A stretch of 64,000 nucleotides of DNA, taken from the NCBI RefSeq assembly GCF_900519355.1, contig NZ_ULHE01000004.1, positions 1-64,000 of the forward strand, read 5' to 3'. Positions 44,256 to 52,470 of this stretch are shown piece after piece. This DNA is from Corynebacterium lactis. Its GTDB lineage: Bacteria; Actinomycetota; Actinomycetes; Mycobacteriales; Mycobacteriaceae. The notes under the pieces were generated by a model. The model saw nothing but the letters and a program-made list of their open reading frames with translations, did not search any database and had not been told where the DNA came from. How positions within the stretch are numbered: the first letter of the stretch is position 1; each line of letters begins with the position of its first letter. A program made the translations under genes and the position numbers.

Positions 44256-45221
44256 ATGTCTACTGAAAATACGGGCGTGACCGGCCACGAGCCGCACACG
44301 AACCCATACTCCGAAATCCCTAAGCCAACCCCAGTTGGGGTCGTCGCCAACGCTATTCGCGGTGGCCTCATCGGGCTGGCCGAGACGATCCCGGGCGTAT
44401 CAGGTGGCACCGTCGCCCTCATCACCGGCGTCTACGGGCGCCTGATTGAGTCCGCGAAAAATATCACCGACCTGCCCCGCGCCGCCTCTAAGGGCACCTT
44501 CTCCGCCGGACTCCGCCGCATCGACTGGTGGCTCCTGATCCCTGCGGCCGTCGGCATGCTGGCGGTGGTGTTCACGATGGCCGGTATCATGGAGAGCTTC
44601 GTCTCCGGCCAGCCAGTCGCCTCGCGCGCGCTGTTCATGGGCATGATCGCCGTGTCCGTGATTATTCCGTTCCAGGAGCTGCAGCCGGGCGCATTGGATA
44701 AGCCGGGCATGAAGGGCAAGGCCGCGATTGTGCTGGTGCTCTTCGCGATCGGCCTTTTCGTGCTCACTTCCCTGCCCCAGGCCGAACCGACGCAGCCGCC
44801 GCTGTGGCTGGTGCTGATTGCCGCGTCGATTGCCATCTGTGCCCTAGTGCTGCCCGGCGTTTCGGGGTCCTTCTTCCTGCTAGTCATTGGCCTCTACGCG
44901 CCGACGATGTCCGCGGTCCACAACCGCGACTTCGCCTACATGGGCACCTTTGCTCTCGGCGCTCTAATCGGCATCGTGCTGTTCGTGCGCGTGCTCGAGT
45001 GGCTTCTCGACCACCACCACACCCTCACCCTGGTCGCCATGTCCGGCCTGATGCTGGGTTCGCTGCGCGCCCTGTGGCCGTGGCAGTCCGAGACCAACGA
45101 GCTCCAGAGCGTCGGCTCCGACTGGCCGCTGGCGCTGGGGCTGTTCGTGTTGGGTGGCGCCATCGTTGCGATTGTCGCCTACGCGCAGCACCATTTTTCT
45201 AAAAAGGAGTCCATCGACTAG
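44256..45221 (+). CDS. DUF368 membrane protein (PopT-like polyprenyl-phosphate transporter)
   Basis: A 321-residue membrane protein with about 9 hydrophobic segments. It carries two copies of the family hallmark PGVSG: AETIPGVSGGTVALITGVYG (about residues 46-65) and CALVLPGVSGSFFLLVIGLY (about 196-215). DUF368 proteins (PopT) have recently been shown to recycle undecaprenyl phosphate across the membrane for envelope synthesis; in corynebacteria the carrier would be decaprenyl phosphate (inference). It lies just upstream of the tRNA gene. Confidence 0.87.
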   Translation: MSTENTGVTGHEPHTNPYSEIPKPTPVGVVANAIRGGLIGLAETIPGVSGGTVALITGVYGRLIESAKNITDLPRAASKGTFSAGLRRIDWWLLIPAAVGMLAVVFTMAGIMESFVSGQPVASRALFMGMIAVSVIIPFQELQPGALDKPGMKGKAAIVLVLFAIGLFVLTSLPQAEPTQPPLWLVLIAASIAICALVLPGVSGSFFLLVIGLYAPTMSAVHNRDFAYMGTFALGALIGIVLFVRVLEWLLDHHHTLTLVAMSGLMLGSLRALWPWQSETNELQSVGSDWPLALGLFVLGGAIVAIVAYAQHHFSKKESID

Positions 45222-45301
45222 ACTCTTGTAGGTCGCTTCGGAGCGGTATTTCGCGCAAGGCTCGACCTCGCGCGGTGTTTCGCTTTACGACGGTGACTTG
45301 C

Positions 45302-45375
45302 GCCCCTGTAGCCCAATTGGCAGAGGCAACGGATTCAAAACCCGTCCAGTGTGAGTTCGAGTCTCACCGGGGGCA
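45302..45375 (+). tRNA. tRNA with CAA (Leu) anticodon and short variable arm
   Basis: A 74-nt cloverleaf. Acceptor stem 45302-45308/45368-45374 (7 pairs, one T-G) with discriminator A. D arm with GG at 45319-45320. Anticodon stem ACGGA/CCCGT with one A-C mismatch next to the loop. Loop TTCAAAA puts CAA at 45336-45338. The variable region is CCAGT (5 nt), and the T arm is GTGAG/CTCAC with TTCGAGT. CCA is not encoded. CAA reads the leucine codon TTG, but leucine tRNAs are normally class II with a long variable arm. A terminator follows directly. Confidence 0.9.
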
Positions 45376-45387
45376 CAAATTGTAAGG

Positions 45388-45429
45388 CCGCCCTCACCTT
45401 GGTTTTTACCGAGGTGGGGGCGGTTTTTG
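45388..45429 (+). terminator. tRNA terminator
   Basis: The 15-nt arms CCGCCCTCACCTTGG and CCGAGGTGGGGGCGG are followed by TTTTTG. It starts 12 nt after the tRNA 3' end. The following 45430-45687 shows no gene or repeat I can support. Confidence 0.9.
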
Positions 45430-45687
45430 AAGTTTTAACGCAGCCCTCAACAACACATTAGCGTCCCGGAATTCTTAGTTTTATCGCCGCAGCCTGGCAT
45501 TTTCTGCATTGACATCTTTTTCAGCGGGGGTAACGACTCCGTCATGGCGCGATTGTTGAACCCAACTGGCGAGCGGTGCGCCAAGTTTTTCCCGTCTCCC
45601 CAGACAGAACGAAACCTGAGTTACTTCAGTAACGCCATGGCGGGGACTCACACTCCGCCAGGTGGCTTCTACATGGCTAGAAGGGCT

Positions 45688-46002
45688 CTACGCTTCCAAA
45701 TCATCCTGATTCCATTGCTCCACCAGTACTGGCCCGATGGCTAAATAGTCGGTATCGTCGGTAGCCTCTAGCTCCGCTTGGCGTTTCTTCTCCGCCTCCC
45801 ACGCAGCGTGAACCTCTTCGCGGCTCTGAATCACATTCCCGTCGCGATCAATGACCTCGTAGTCGCCACCTGCCAGGCCAGGAAATGCACTACTGGCTAC
45901 GTTCTCCCCGGTTTGTTCGTCGATGAGCACGACGCCTACGTATCCTGCGAGATCACTACCTACCCCACCTCTGAACACCATCCATAAGGTCGCAATCGTC
46001 AA
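45688..46002 (-). CDS. hypothetical small membrane-anchored protein
   Basis: A 104-residue ORF. The N-terminal LTIATLWMVF (hydrophobic, with QLFL just before the chosen TTG start) could be a membrane anchor. An acidic soluble part follows (VVLIDEQTGENVASSAFPGL, YEVIDRDGNVIQSREEV) with a charged Glu/Lys helix. No family recognised. Its start overlaps the end of the upstream ORF in another frame, so the true 5' end is uncertain and a frameshift between the two is possible. Confidence 0.5.
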   Translation of the reverse strand: MTIATLWMVFRGGVGSDLAGYVGVVLIDEQTGENVASSAFPGLAGGDYEVIDRDGNVIQSREEVHAAWEAEKKRQAELEATDDTDYLAIGPVLVEQWNQDDLEA

Positions 46003-46195
46003 TAGGAACAGCTGCTAAGGACCTTGGCTTGATTCCTGACAAAACACCACCAATGCTCAACACCGCTAGAGCGCTCGACTCACCTCTATCAGAAATAAAG
46101 GCGCCGGGCCTAGCTATGTCATCGAACCCTCTATGACAAAGCACCGAAATGCTTACGGAATCTGCACGATTTGGTTTACGCAGCTCCTTGCCCAT
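45956..46195 (-). CDS. hypothetical protein, doubtful
   Basis: A 79-residue ORF in the accessory patch (ATG or similar start at 46195). The middle has ALAVLSIGGVLSGIKPRSLAAV, a possible hydrophobic segment. It overlaps the next ORF by 47 bp in a different frame. It may be the remnant of a larger gene with the following ORF. No family recognised. Confidence 0.3.
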   Translation of the reverse strand: MGKELRKPNRADSVSISVLCHRGFDDIARPGAFISDRGESSALAVLSIGGVLSGIKPRSLAAVPIDDCDLMDGVQRWGR

Positions 46196-46331
46196 ACCGT
46201 CAGTAATACGGTCAGGGATAAAACCATCGTCTGGGTTCGAATTCGCGTATGCCTCTAGACCAAAGGTGATTCAGAGCGGTTTAGGTACGACCGGCTGTAC
46301 TAGGGCAGGTGCTGGCGTGATCGCTCAATGG

Positions 46332-47794
46332 TTACCTGTCCGATAACACAGGTGAGTTTGTATCCTCTCCCTCCACTCCATCACTTCCTTGCTGTTCCCC
46401 AAAAGAAATCGGCGTCCATCCCGAAAACTCCACGTCGTTTAGCGTTCGTGCAACTGCCTCAATCTCCTCCCTATGTTTCGACCTATCCAGCTCCGGCGGG
46501 GTCGGGATTGCGAGGTTCGGCACCGGGTCTTCCCGCTCTATCACTGCCTGACACCAGGCCAGGTAGTCGGGGTCCACTTGACCTACTCCCTCCAACTCCG
46601 AGACGAACCCCACCAACCGCTGATAGCGAGCAAACTCCTCTGCATGACGGCTAAGCTCGCCCAGCTCAAAACGCTCGGTCACACGTTTACCCACGATTAA
46701 AGCCGCTCGATCAACCCGACGTTGATACGACTGGCGGTACAGTTCATCCAGGTCAGAGCGGGCCCGAGAGAAAAAGGTACCAATTCGCTGCTGAGTGAAG
46801 TACCCCTCCAGTACGTCATCCAAGCGCGTGGGCGAGCGTTTTGTGTCATTGAGTTTGCTGTAACCGATTTCCAAGCTCAGCCGCCCGTTGGGGACGCGAT
46901 TGTAGAGCTTCTTCATTGGTTCGTCTTTGGTCCACGAGTAGCGGTTGTGATCGGCAATCTCCTTCTTGGTGGGCTCACGCTCGAATTTGTCGTACTGCTC
47001 AATGATCTTGACTTCATGGCAATTTAGGCGTACTTCTCCCCTGGGGTTGGGTTGCCAGCTCCTCGGCGACTCCGCCTTGTGCTCGACTGTCCAGCCCTCA
47101 CGCTCGGCTTCGACGAACAGAACGTGGAGCAACCGTTTCGCTCGCGATGCCACGTCTTTGGACACGCGGAAGTTTTTGCCCTTTTCAAAGTACGACAGCA
47201 TTGGGTGGTATTTGCCGATTTTGCGGGTACCTGCCAGGATGGCCTGCGACGTTTCGGTGAAATGTACTTCCTCTATAATGCCCGCCATCAGATGTGGCGG
47301 CCATTTCGACAAATACGATGAATCAGTCCAGGTGTAGACCAACCGCTTGGTCGGATCTTTCTGCGCGAGGGCGCGTTCAGCAGCTTTCAGGCGGAGCTCC
47401 CACTCCGATTCGTACGTGTCTTTACTGCACTTGATACGAAAGTACCCGCTCGGTGCGTTGGTAATCGCATCGAGCAGCGTGACAGTTTCTGCGTCGGTGG
47501 GCGCCACTCGCGGACGGTAAGGGATAACTGGCCCTGCGGGCCGAACAATAGTTGCCGGAGCCTCCTTCTTCCGGGATTTACGAAGGGGCTCGGTACCGGC
47601 CATCACGCGCTTGCCTCTGGCTGTGATGGTTGCTTTCCAGGTGTCTCCGTGGCCCTTGATTCTGACCAGCTCGTGCGATTCGAGGGCACGGGCCGAGATC
47701 TTATAGTTCCCTGGAGGAGTAGTCGCTCGGGACAGCCCGAGGCGACCCAGGCGAGGACAGTCTGTTGTAGGTCATTGAGAACTCGTGCGACCAT
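46332..47794 (-). pseudogene. uncharacterised actinobacterial protein with N-terminal winged helix, interrupted by one 1-nt deletion
   Basis: The first 33 residues (MVARVLNDLQQTVLAWVASGCPE) are in one frame and the remaining ~454 in another. Adding one base near 47725-47727 joins them as SGCPEATTPPGNYKISARAL, giving an intact winged-helix domain (residues about 5-75, ending DTWKATITARGKRVMAG) and a 487-residue protein. After a basic linker (RKSRKKEAP) the rest (about 95-440) has no motif I recognise: a charged, mostly helical protein with a GRLSLEIGYSKLND segment. Similar proteins are, from memory, scattered in actinobacterial accessory DNA. ATG 47794 follows GATAAT by 6 nt. Function unknown. 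Confidence 0.65.
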
Positions 47795-48022
47795 GAACCC
47801 ATTATCTGCCGAAACTTGCTGCTTTTCCACGAGTCAGTACACGGGGTTGACTACATTTCGCTGCCACAGTAGGTATGGTTCTTCGCGCAACTGAATCTTT
47901 GTGCATCGGAAGACGAAAGTGAGTGCAGAGCACGATTTAGAACCGGAGCGAGACTCCATTTCAAGAAAGGTCGAAGTCACGTTCCGCCAGATTAGAGCTA
48001 AACATATTCATCACGCCTGTGG

Positions 48023-48280
48023 CTACCCGTGCATTTCTAACAATGCTGCATACGCGTCATAGAGTTCCTTGTCTCCATGCGCGTATTCACGCACCCCTTC
48101 AAGCAGAGCACCTTTATGCACCGCTGAAATCACAATCCCTAGATCATGAATATCTTCTATTAGATAAGTGGCGGCGTCAGCAATCTCCCCGCATTTAAGC
48201 CTCGATACAGCTCCTGAATCGGCCAAAGCAGGCACTGTAAGTAATTCTAAAATTGCTTCCTCAGTCGTCACAACGACCAC
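48023..48280 (-). CDS. small acidic protein, paralogue of the upstream gene (immunity-like)
   Basis: An 85-residue protein. Its C-terminal half (YLIEDIHDLGIVISAVHKGA, LLEGVREY, YDAYAALLE) aligns clearly with the product of 48433-48675. Size, acidity and the pattern ...L.E.I....ISA.....LLE...Y recall small immunity proteins of polymorphic toxin systems (MafI-type), but this is a weak resemblance and no toxin is visible. Start is GTG 48280, with further GTG codons just downstream. Confidence 0.55.
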   Translation of the reverse strand: MVVVTTEEAILELLTVPALADSGAVSRLKCGEIADAATYLIEDIHDLGIVISAVHKGALLEGVREYAHGDKELYDAYAALLEMHG

Positions 48281-48432
48281 GCCCTAAACCGAGTTCCAGC
48301 ATCTCACTATCCGAGGATACATAGGTGGCAGCACAAGCGACGCTACGTAATTTAAAATGAGAAACCTTTTGGGAGGAAGTGAGCCCCACGGGCGAAGAAT
48401 CCACCAAGCTATCTCAGTAAAAATCCACCAAT

Positions 48433-48675
48433 CTACCTCAGTAAATCAGCGTAAGCATCGTAGACGTCCTGATCCCTCATCCCATACTCCTGTAGGTACT
48501 CAAGAAGCGCTTCCTTTTCGGAGGCTGAGATCGAGGCTTTTTGATTGTGGATTTCCTCGATCAACTCACTGGCAGCAATCCCATACTCTGCACAATCAAA
48601 GAGACTTCGAGCATTGGTGCCGGAATAACGTGGATCATTTGCCAACTTCTCCAACTCGATCAAATGGTCGGCCAT
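48433..48675 (-). CDS. small acidic protein, tandem paralogue (immunity-like)
   Basis: An 80-residue protein with MADHLIELEKLANDPRYSGT at the N-terminus and the shared core ELIEEIHNQKASISASEKEA, LLEYLQEYG, YDAYADLL. It is homologous to the product of 48023-48280, 152 nt downstream. A GAGGAG lies about 12 nt before the ATG. No upstream toxin gene is present: the next gene upstream is the divergent malic enzyme. Function unknown; immunity or antitoxin role is a guess from size and tandem duplication. Confidence 0.6.
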   Translation of the reverse strand: MADHLIELEKLANDPRYSGTNARSLFDCAEYGIAASELIEEIHNQKASISASEKEALLEYLQEYGMRDQDVYDAYADLLR

Positions 48676-48812
48676 GGTCCTGCCTCACTCCTCTCCAGCA
48701 TTCATGCCTCAGGCCTTTCCCGCAGTGCATGTCTACAGCGTTCAGTCCCCCACCCGCCAACGACAGCCGTTCGCCACGCACCCCACACCAAGGAAATACA
48801 GAAGCAAACGCC

Positions 48813-48882
48813 ACCTGATGGCACGGGATCATGGTTATGGCTAGCCATAGCGCACCATAACCATGATCCCTTGCCGTTAAGT
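48813..48882. repeat. 70-bp palindromic element, copy A
   Basis: A palindrome with a perfect 16-bp inner inverted repeat (GGGATCATGGTTATGG at 48825-48840, its complement at 48855-48870) and imperfect 11-bp ends (ACCTGATGGCA / TGCCGTTAAGT). It is the same length and layout as copy B at 53345-53414. It lies in the 488-nt gap between the small paralogue gene and malic enzyme; the rest of that gap shows only a possible promoter for the latter. Confidence 0.8.
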
Positions 48883-49163
48883 GAGTCCCCCGTCTTTCCA
48901 CAAAGCCCGACGCGCCCCGCGGATCGCTCCGCAACAACCACACGCCCCACCCTTTTCACTGTTACCTCCATCTCTTTTTCGCCATAGAATTTCAATCCAG
49001 CACACCCCACACCATAAAATGAGACAGGTATCCCATATTTCAGGAATTGCCTAGTCACCCGCCTAGTGCATACCCCCTTCCCGACTATGCGCACTGCACA
49101 CCCGCAGCGAACATTACAGTCGCGTTTCCCGACTATCTCTAGCTCTCCCCTGGACTGGTAACA

Positions 49164-50468
49164 ATGACTCCCGCTGCACCGCACCCGAACGCCGACCGCC
49201 AGAACGCCGAAACCTCGAACACCGAGCACTCGGCCACCGAGACATCCGCCTCGGTTACCTCGATCGTCGCTACTTCCACCGCCGAGGCCCCGAACCCCAA
49301 CACCCCCATCACGGACGCCGAGATCTTCGCCGCCCACGAGGGCGGCAAGCTCCGCGCCCACTCGACCATGGCGCTCGACAGCAAGCGGGCGCTGTCCATC
49401 GGCTACACCCCGGGCGTCGCCCGCGTGTGCGAGGCCATCCACGACGACCCGGCCCTTGCCCGCACATACACCTGGACCGGCCGCAACGTCGCCGTCATCT
49501 CCGACGGCACCGCCGTCCTGGGCCTCGGCGACATCGGCCCGAAGGCCGCACTGCCCGTCATGGAGGGCAAGGCCCAGCTCTTCGAGCAGTTCGCCGGCAT
49601 CTCCGCGGTCCCAATCGTCCTGGACACCCTCGACACCGAGGAAATCATCGCGACGGTGAAGGCCCTCGCACCGTCGTTTGGCGGAATCAACTTGGAGGAC
49701 ATCTCGGCGCCGCGCTGCTTCGAAATCGAGCAGCGCCTGGACGAGGCGCTGGACATCCCCGTCTTCCACGACGACCAACACGGCACCGCCATCGTCATCG
49801 CCGCGGGCCTCATCAACGCCTGCAAGTTGACCGGACGGCACTTCAAGGACCTCCGCGTCGTCATCTCGGGCGCGGGCGCCGCGGGCGTGGCTGCCACGAA
49901 GATGCTGTTGGCCTCGGGAGTCAAGGACATCGTCGTTGTCGACTCGCGCGGCATCATCCACCCCGACCGCGAGCCGCTCAGCGACATCAAGCAGTGGGTC
50001 GCCCAGATGACCAACCCGCGCCGCCTGACCGGCCCCATCGACGCCGCGCTTGACGACGCCAACGTCTTCATCGGCGTCTCCGCCGGTCGCCTCGGCGACG
50101 AACAAATCAGCCGGATGGAGAAGGACGCCATTATCTTTGCGCTGGCGAACCCCACCCCGGAGGTTCCGCTCGACATTGCGCACAAGTACGGCGCCATCGT
50201 GGCAACAGGGCGTTCCGACGAGCCGAACCAGATCAACAACGTCCTGGCTTTCCCCGGCCTGTTCAAGGGTGCTCTGGAGGCCGGTGCCACCCGCATCACT
50301 AAGACCATGAAGCTGGCCGCCACCCATGCCATCGCCCAGGTGGGCATCGAGGACCTCGCCCCCGATCGCATCATCCCCTCGCCGCTGGACCCGCGGGTCA
50401 TGCCGGCCGTCAGCGAGGCCGTCCGCCAGGCAGCCCTGAACGATTCCAGCTCCGGGGCGACTATGTGA
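49164..50468 (+). CDS. malic enzyme
   Basis: This enzyme oxidatively decarboxylates malate to pyruvate, making NAD(P)H. The 434-residue protein is of the short bacterial type. It has SIGYTPGVARVCEAI, the NLEDISAPRCFEIE metal-binding acidic motif, VFHDDQHGTAIV, the nucleotide motif SGAGAAGVAATKML and FALANPTPEV. The first ~45 residues are a Thr/Ala/Glu-rich extension of low complexity. Cofactor preference cannot be read from sequence with certainty. It is a single gene, divergent from the accessory patch. Confidence 0.94.
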   Translation: MTPAAPHPNADRQNAETSNTEHSATETSASVTSIVATSTAEAPNPNTPITDAEIFAAHEGGKLRAHSTMALDSKRALSIGYTPGVARVCEAIHDDPALARTYTWTGRNVAVISDGTAVLGLGDIGPKAALPVMEGKAQLFEQFAGISAVPIVLDTLDTEEIIATVKALAPSFGGINLEDISAPRCFEIEQRLDEALDIPVFHDDQHGTAIVIAAGLINACKLTGRHFKDLRVVISGAGAAGVAATKMLLASGVKDIVVVDSRGIIHPDREPLSDIKQWVAQMTNPRRLTGPIDAALDDANVFIGVSAGRLGDEQISRMEKDAIIFALANPTPEVPLDIAHKYGAIVATGRSDEPNQINNVLAFPGLFKGALEAGATRITKTMKLAATHAIAQVGIEDLAPDRIIPSPLDPRVMPAVSEAVRQAALNDSSSGATM

Positions 50469-50595
50469 GCGTCGGCAAGCGAGGGCTAGCGGGGCGGCGC
50501 GATTTTAGAGCGGCTCTATGAGGGCGAGCGCCGACCCTAAACCTAACCTGAGTCGATGCTTAAATTCGTTAACTGACTAGGTATCATCGTCAGTT

Positions 50596-51489
50596 ATGAA
50601 AAGACCCATCGCATTGGCGGCCGCCGCGCTGACTGCGACTTTGACTCTGGGGTTGGCAGGCTGCGTCACCAATGACGAAAGTGGCAACCCCCAGGGCTGG
50701 TCGGAGATCAAGCCGGCGATCGTCCCGGAGCTGGCCGCGCAGGTGCCAGCGGAAATCCGAGATCGCGCAACCCTGCGAATTGGTACGAACCCAACGTTCG
50801 CGCCGGCGGAGTTCAAGGACTCTCAGGGCAACATCATCGGCATCGACATTGACCTGGCCCGCGCCATGGCGAGCGTCCTTGGACTGGACCTCAACATCCA
50901 GGAGCAGGACTTCTCCCTGATCCTGCCGTCCCTGTCCGCGGGTGCTGTCGACGTCGGCGTTTCCGGCTTCACCTCCAACGAGGAGCGCCGCAAGACCTAC
51001 GACTTCGTCGACTACCTGGACACCGGCCTGCAGTGGGCACGCCGCCCCGGCAGCGACGCCAGCTCCGATAACTACTGTGGCAAGACCGTCGCCGTGCAGC
51101 GCAACACAGTCGCCGACACCGACGACCTTCCGGTGAAGAACCAGGACTGCCTCGACCGGGGGCTGCCCCCGATCAACAAGCTGGCCTACCAGGACGCGGG
51201 CACCGCGGCGACCACCGTCGTGCTCGGCCGCGCGGACGCGCTGGCAGCGGACTCCCCCGTCAGTGCCTACGCGGTCAGCCGCTCCGAGGGAAAGCTGGAG
51301 CTCGCGGGCACCATCTATGACAGCGCCCCCTTCGGCATGACCGTTCCGAAGGACTCGGAACTCGGCCCGGTGCTGGTCAAGGCCCTGCAGTACCTGATTG
51401 ATAACGGCCAATACCAGGAGATTCTGAAAACCTGGGGCCTCGAGGACGGTGCCCTGAAAAGCGCCACACTGAATGGAGAGGAACTTTAA
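50596..51489 (+). CDS. polar amino acid ABC transporter substrate-binding lipoprotein
   Basis: A 297-residue family 3 solute-binding protein. The lipobox LGLAGC puts the lipidated Cys at about residue 23. The binding fold follows: RIGTNPTFAPAEFKDSQGNI, GIDIDLARAMASVLGLDLNI and the DVGVSGFTSNEERRKTYDFV motif. It delivers a polar amino acid (Gln, Glu, Arg or similar) to the permease encoded directly downstream with no gap. TATCAT lies 8 nt before the ATG. Substrate not determinable here. Confidence 0.93.
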   Translation: MKRPIALAAAALTATLTLGLAGCVTNDESGNPQGWSEIKPAIVPELAAQVPAEIRDRATLRIGTNPTFAPAEFKDSQGNIIGIDIDLARAMASVLGLDLNIQEQDFSLILPSLSAGAVDVGVSGFTSNEERRKTYDFVDYLDTGLQWARRPGSDASSDNYCGKTVAVQRNTVADTDDLPVKNQDCLDRGLPPINKLAYQDAGTAATTVVLGRADALAADSPVSAYAVSRSEGKLELAGTIYDSAPFGMTVPKDSELGPVLVKALQYLIDNGQYQEILKTWGLEDGALKSATLNGEEL

Positions 51490-52470
51490 GTGAGCGACTC
51501 ATCTGTGTCGGGCGGCCGCTACGAGGCAAGCCAGGCAGAACTCAACGAAGAAATTAAGGCCAAGCCGCTGCCGCGCCCGGGCCGCTGGATCACCGCCGCA
51601 ATCCTGCTGGCGCTGTTCGTGTGGTTCGTCATCGGCGCCGCGCGCAACGAGGCCTACCACTGGGACGTCTACGCCCAGTACCTCCTGGATACCCGCATCG
51701 CCGCTGCGGCCGGGTGGACCATGGCGTTGACGGTGCTCGCGATGCTCATCGGCATCGTGGGTGGCGCCATCATCGCTGTGCTGCGTATGTCGGACAACCC
51801 GGTACTGTCCACCGTTTCGTGGTTCTACCTGTGGGTATTCCGCGGTACCCCGGTCTACGTCCAGCTCGTCTTCTGGGGCCTGCTGGGCACCATCTACTCC
51901 TCCATCAACGTCGGTTTCACCGAGATTGACCTCAGCGAAACCCTGTCCAACACCTTCGTCCTGGCGTTCGTCGGCCTCGGCCTGAACGAGGCCGCCTACA
52001 TGGCCGAGATCGTCCGCGCCGGCATCCAGGCCGTCCCAGAGGGCCAGACCGAGGCCTCGAAGGCTCTCGGCATGAGCTGGTGGCAGACCGTCCGCCGCAC
52101 CATCATGCCGCAGGCCATGCGCATCATCATCCCGCCGACCGGCAACGAGTTCATCTCGCTGCTGAAGACCACCTCGCTGGTCATCGCCGTGCCGTTCTCC
52201 CTGGAGCTCTACGGACGCTCCACCGACATCGCAAACGCGCTCTTCCTGCCGGTGCCGATGCTTCTCGTCGCCGCCACCTGGTACCTGGTCATCACCTCCA
52301 TCCTGATGGTCGGCCAGTTCTACCTCGAGCGCTACTTCGCCCGCGGTGCCACCCGCCAACTCACCGCCCGCCAGCTGGCCGCGCTTGCCGACGCCGAGGG
52401 CATCCCCCTGGCCAACGCCCGCGTCGTCGACAAAGAAGAAGAGCGCTTCTACCGAGAGGATCCGCAGTAA
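51490..52470 (+). CDS. amino acid ABC transporter permease
   Basis: A 326-residue inner-membrane permease. A hydrophilic N-terminus and one extra helix (WITAAILLALFVWFVIGAA) precede the five-helix HisMQ-type core. It has the VFRGTPVYVQL motif and the ATPase-coupling EAA loop (EGQTEASKALGMSWWQTVRR). GTG start directly after the preceding stop. The one permease probably forms a homodimer with the ATPase encoded next. Confidence 0.94.
   Translation: MSDSSVSGGRYEASQAELNEEIKAKPLPRPGRWITAAILLALFVWFVIGAARNEAYHWDVYAQYLLDTRIAAAAGWTMALTVLAMLIGIVGGAIIAVLRMSDNPVLSTVSWFYLWVFRGTPVYVQLVFWGLLGTIYSSINVGFTEIDLSETLSNTFVLAFVGLGLNEAAYMAEIVRAGIQAVPEGQTEASKALGMSWWQTVRRTIMPQAMRIIIPPTGNEFISLLKTTSLVIAVPFSLELYGRSTDIANALFLPVPMLLVAATWYLVITSILMVGQFYLERYFARGATRQLTARQLAALADAEGIPLANARVVDKEEERFYREDPQ

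Noticed and set aside
45544-45744. 66-residue plus-strand ORF after the tRNA terminator
   Set aside because: No ribosome-binding site, no recognisable pattern, and it overlaps the better-supported minus-strand ORF.
48811-48882. CRISPR repeat or phage att site at the palindrome
   Set aside because: Only two copies, 4.5 kb apart, with no spacer array, cas gene or integrase; better explained as a dispersed palindromic element.
48702-50327. 541-codon minus-strand open frame opposite malic enzyme, extending over palindromic copy A
   Set aside because: Shadow of malic enzyme plus intergenic DNA; reading through a non-coding palindrome speaks against coding.
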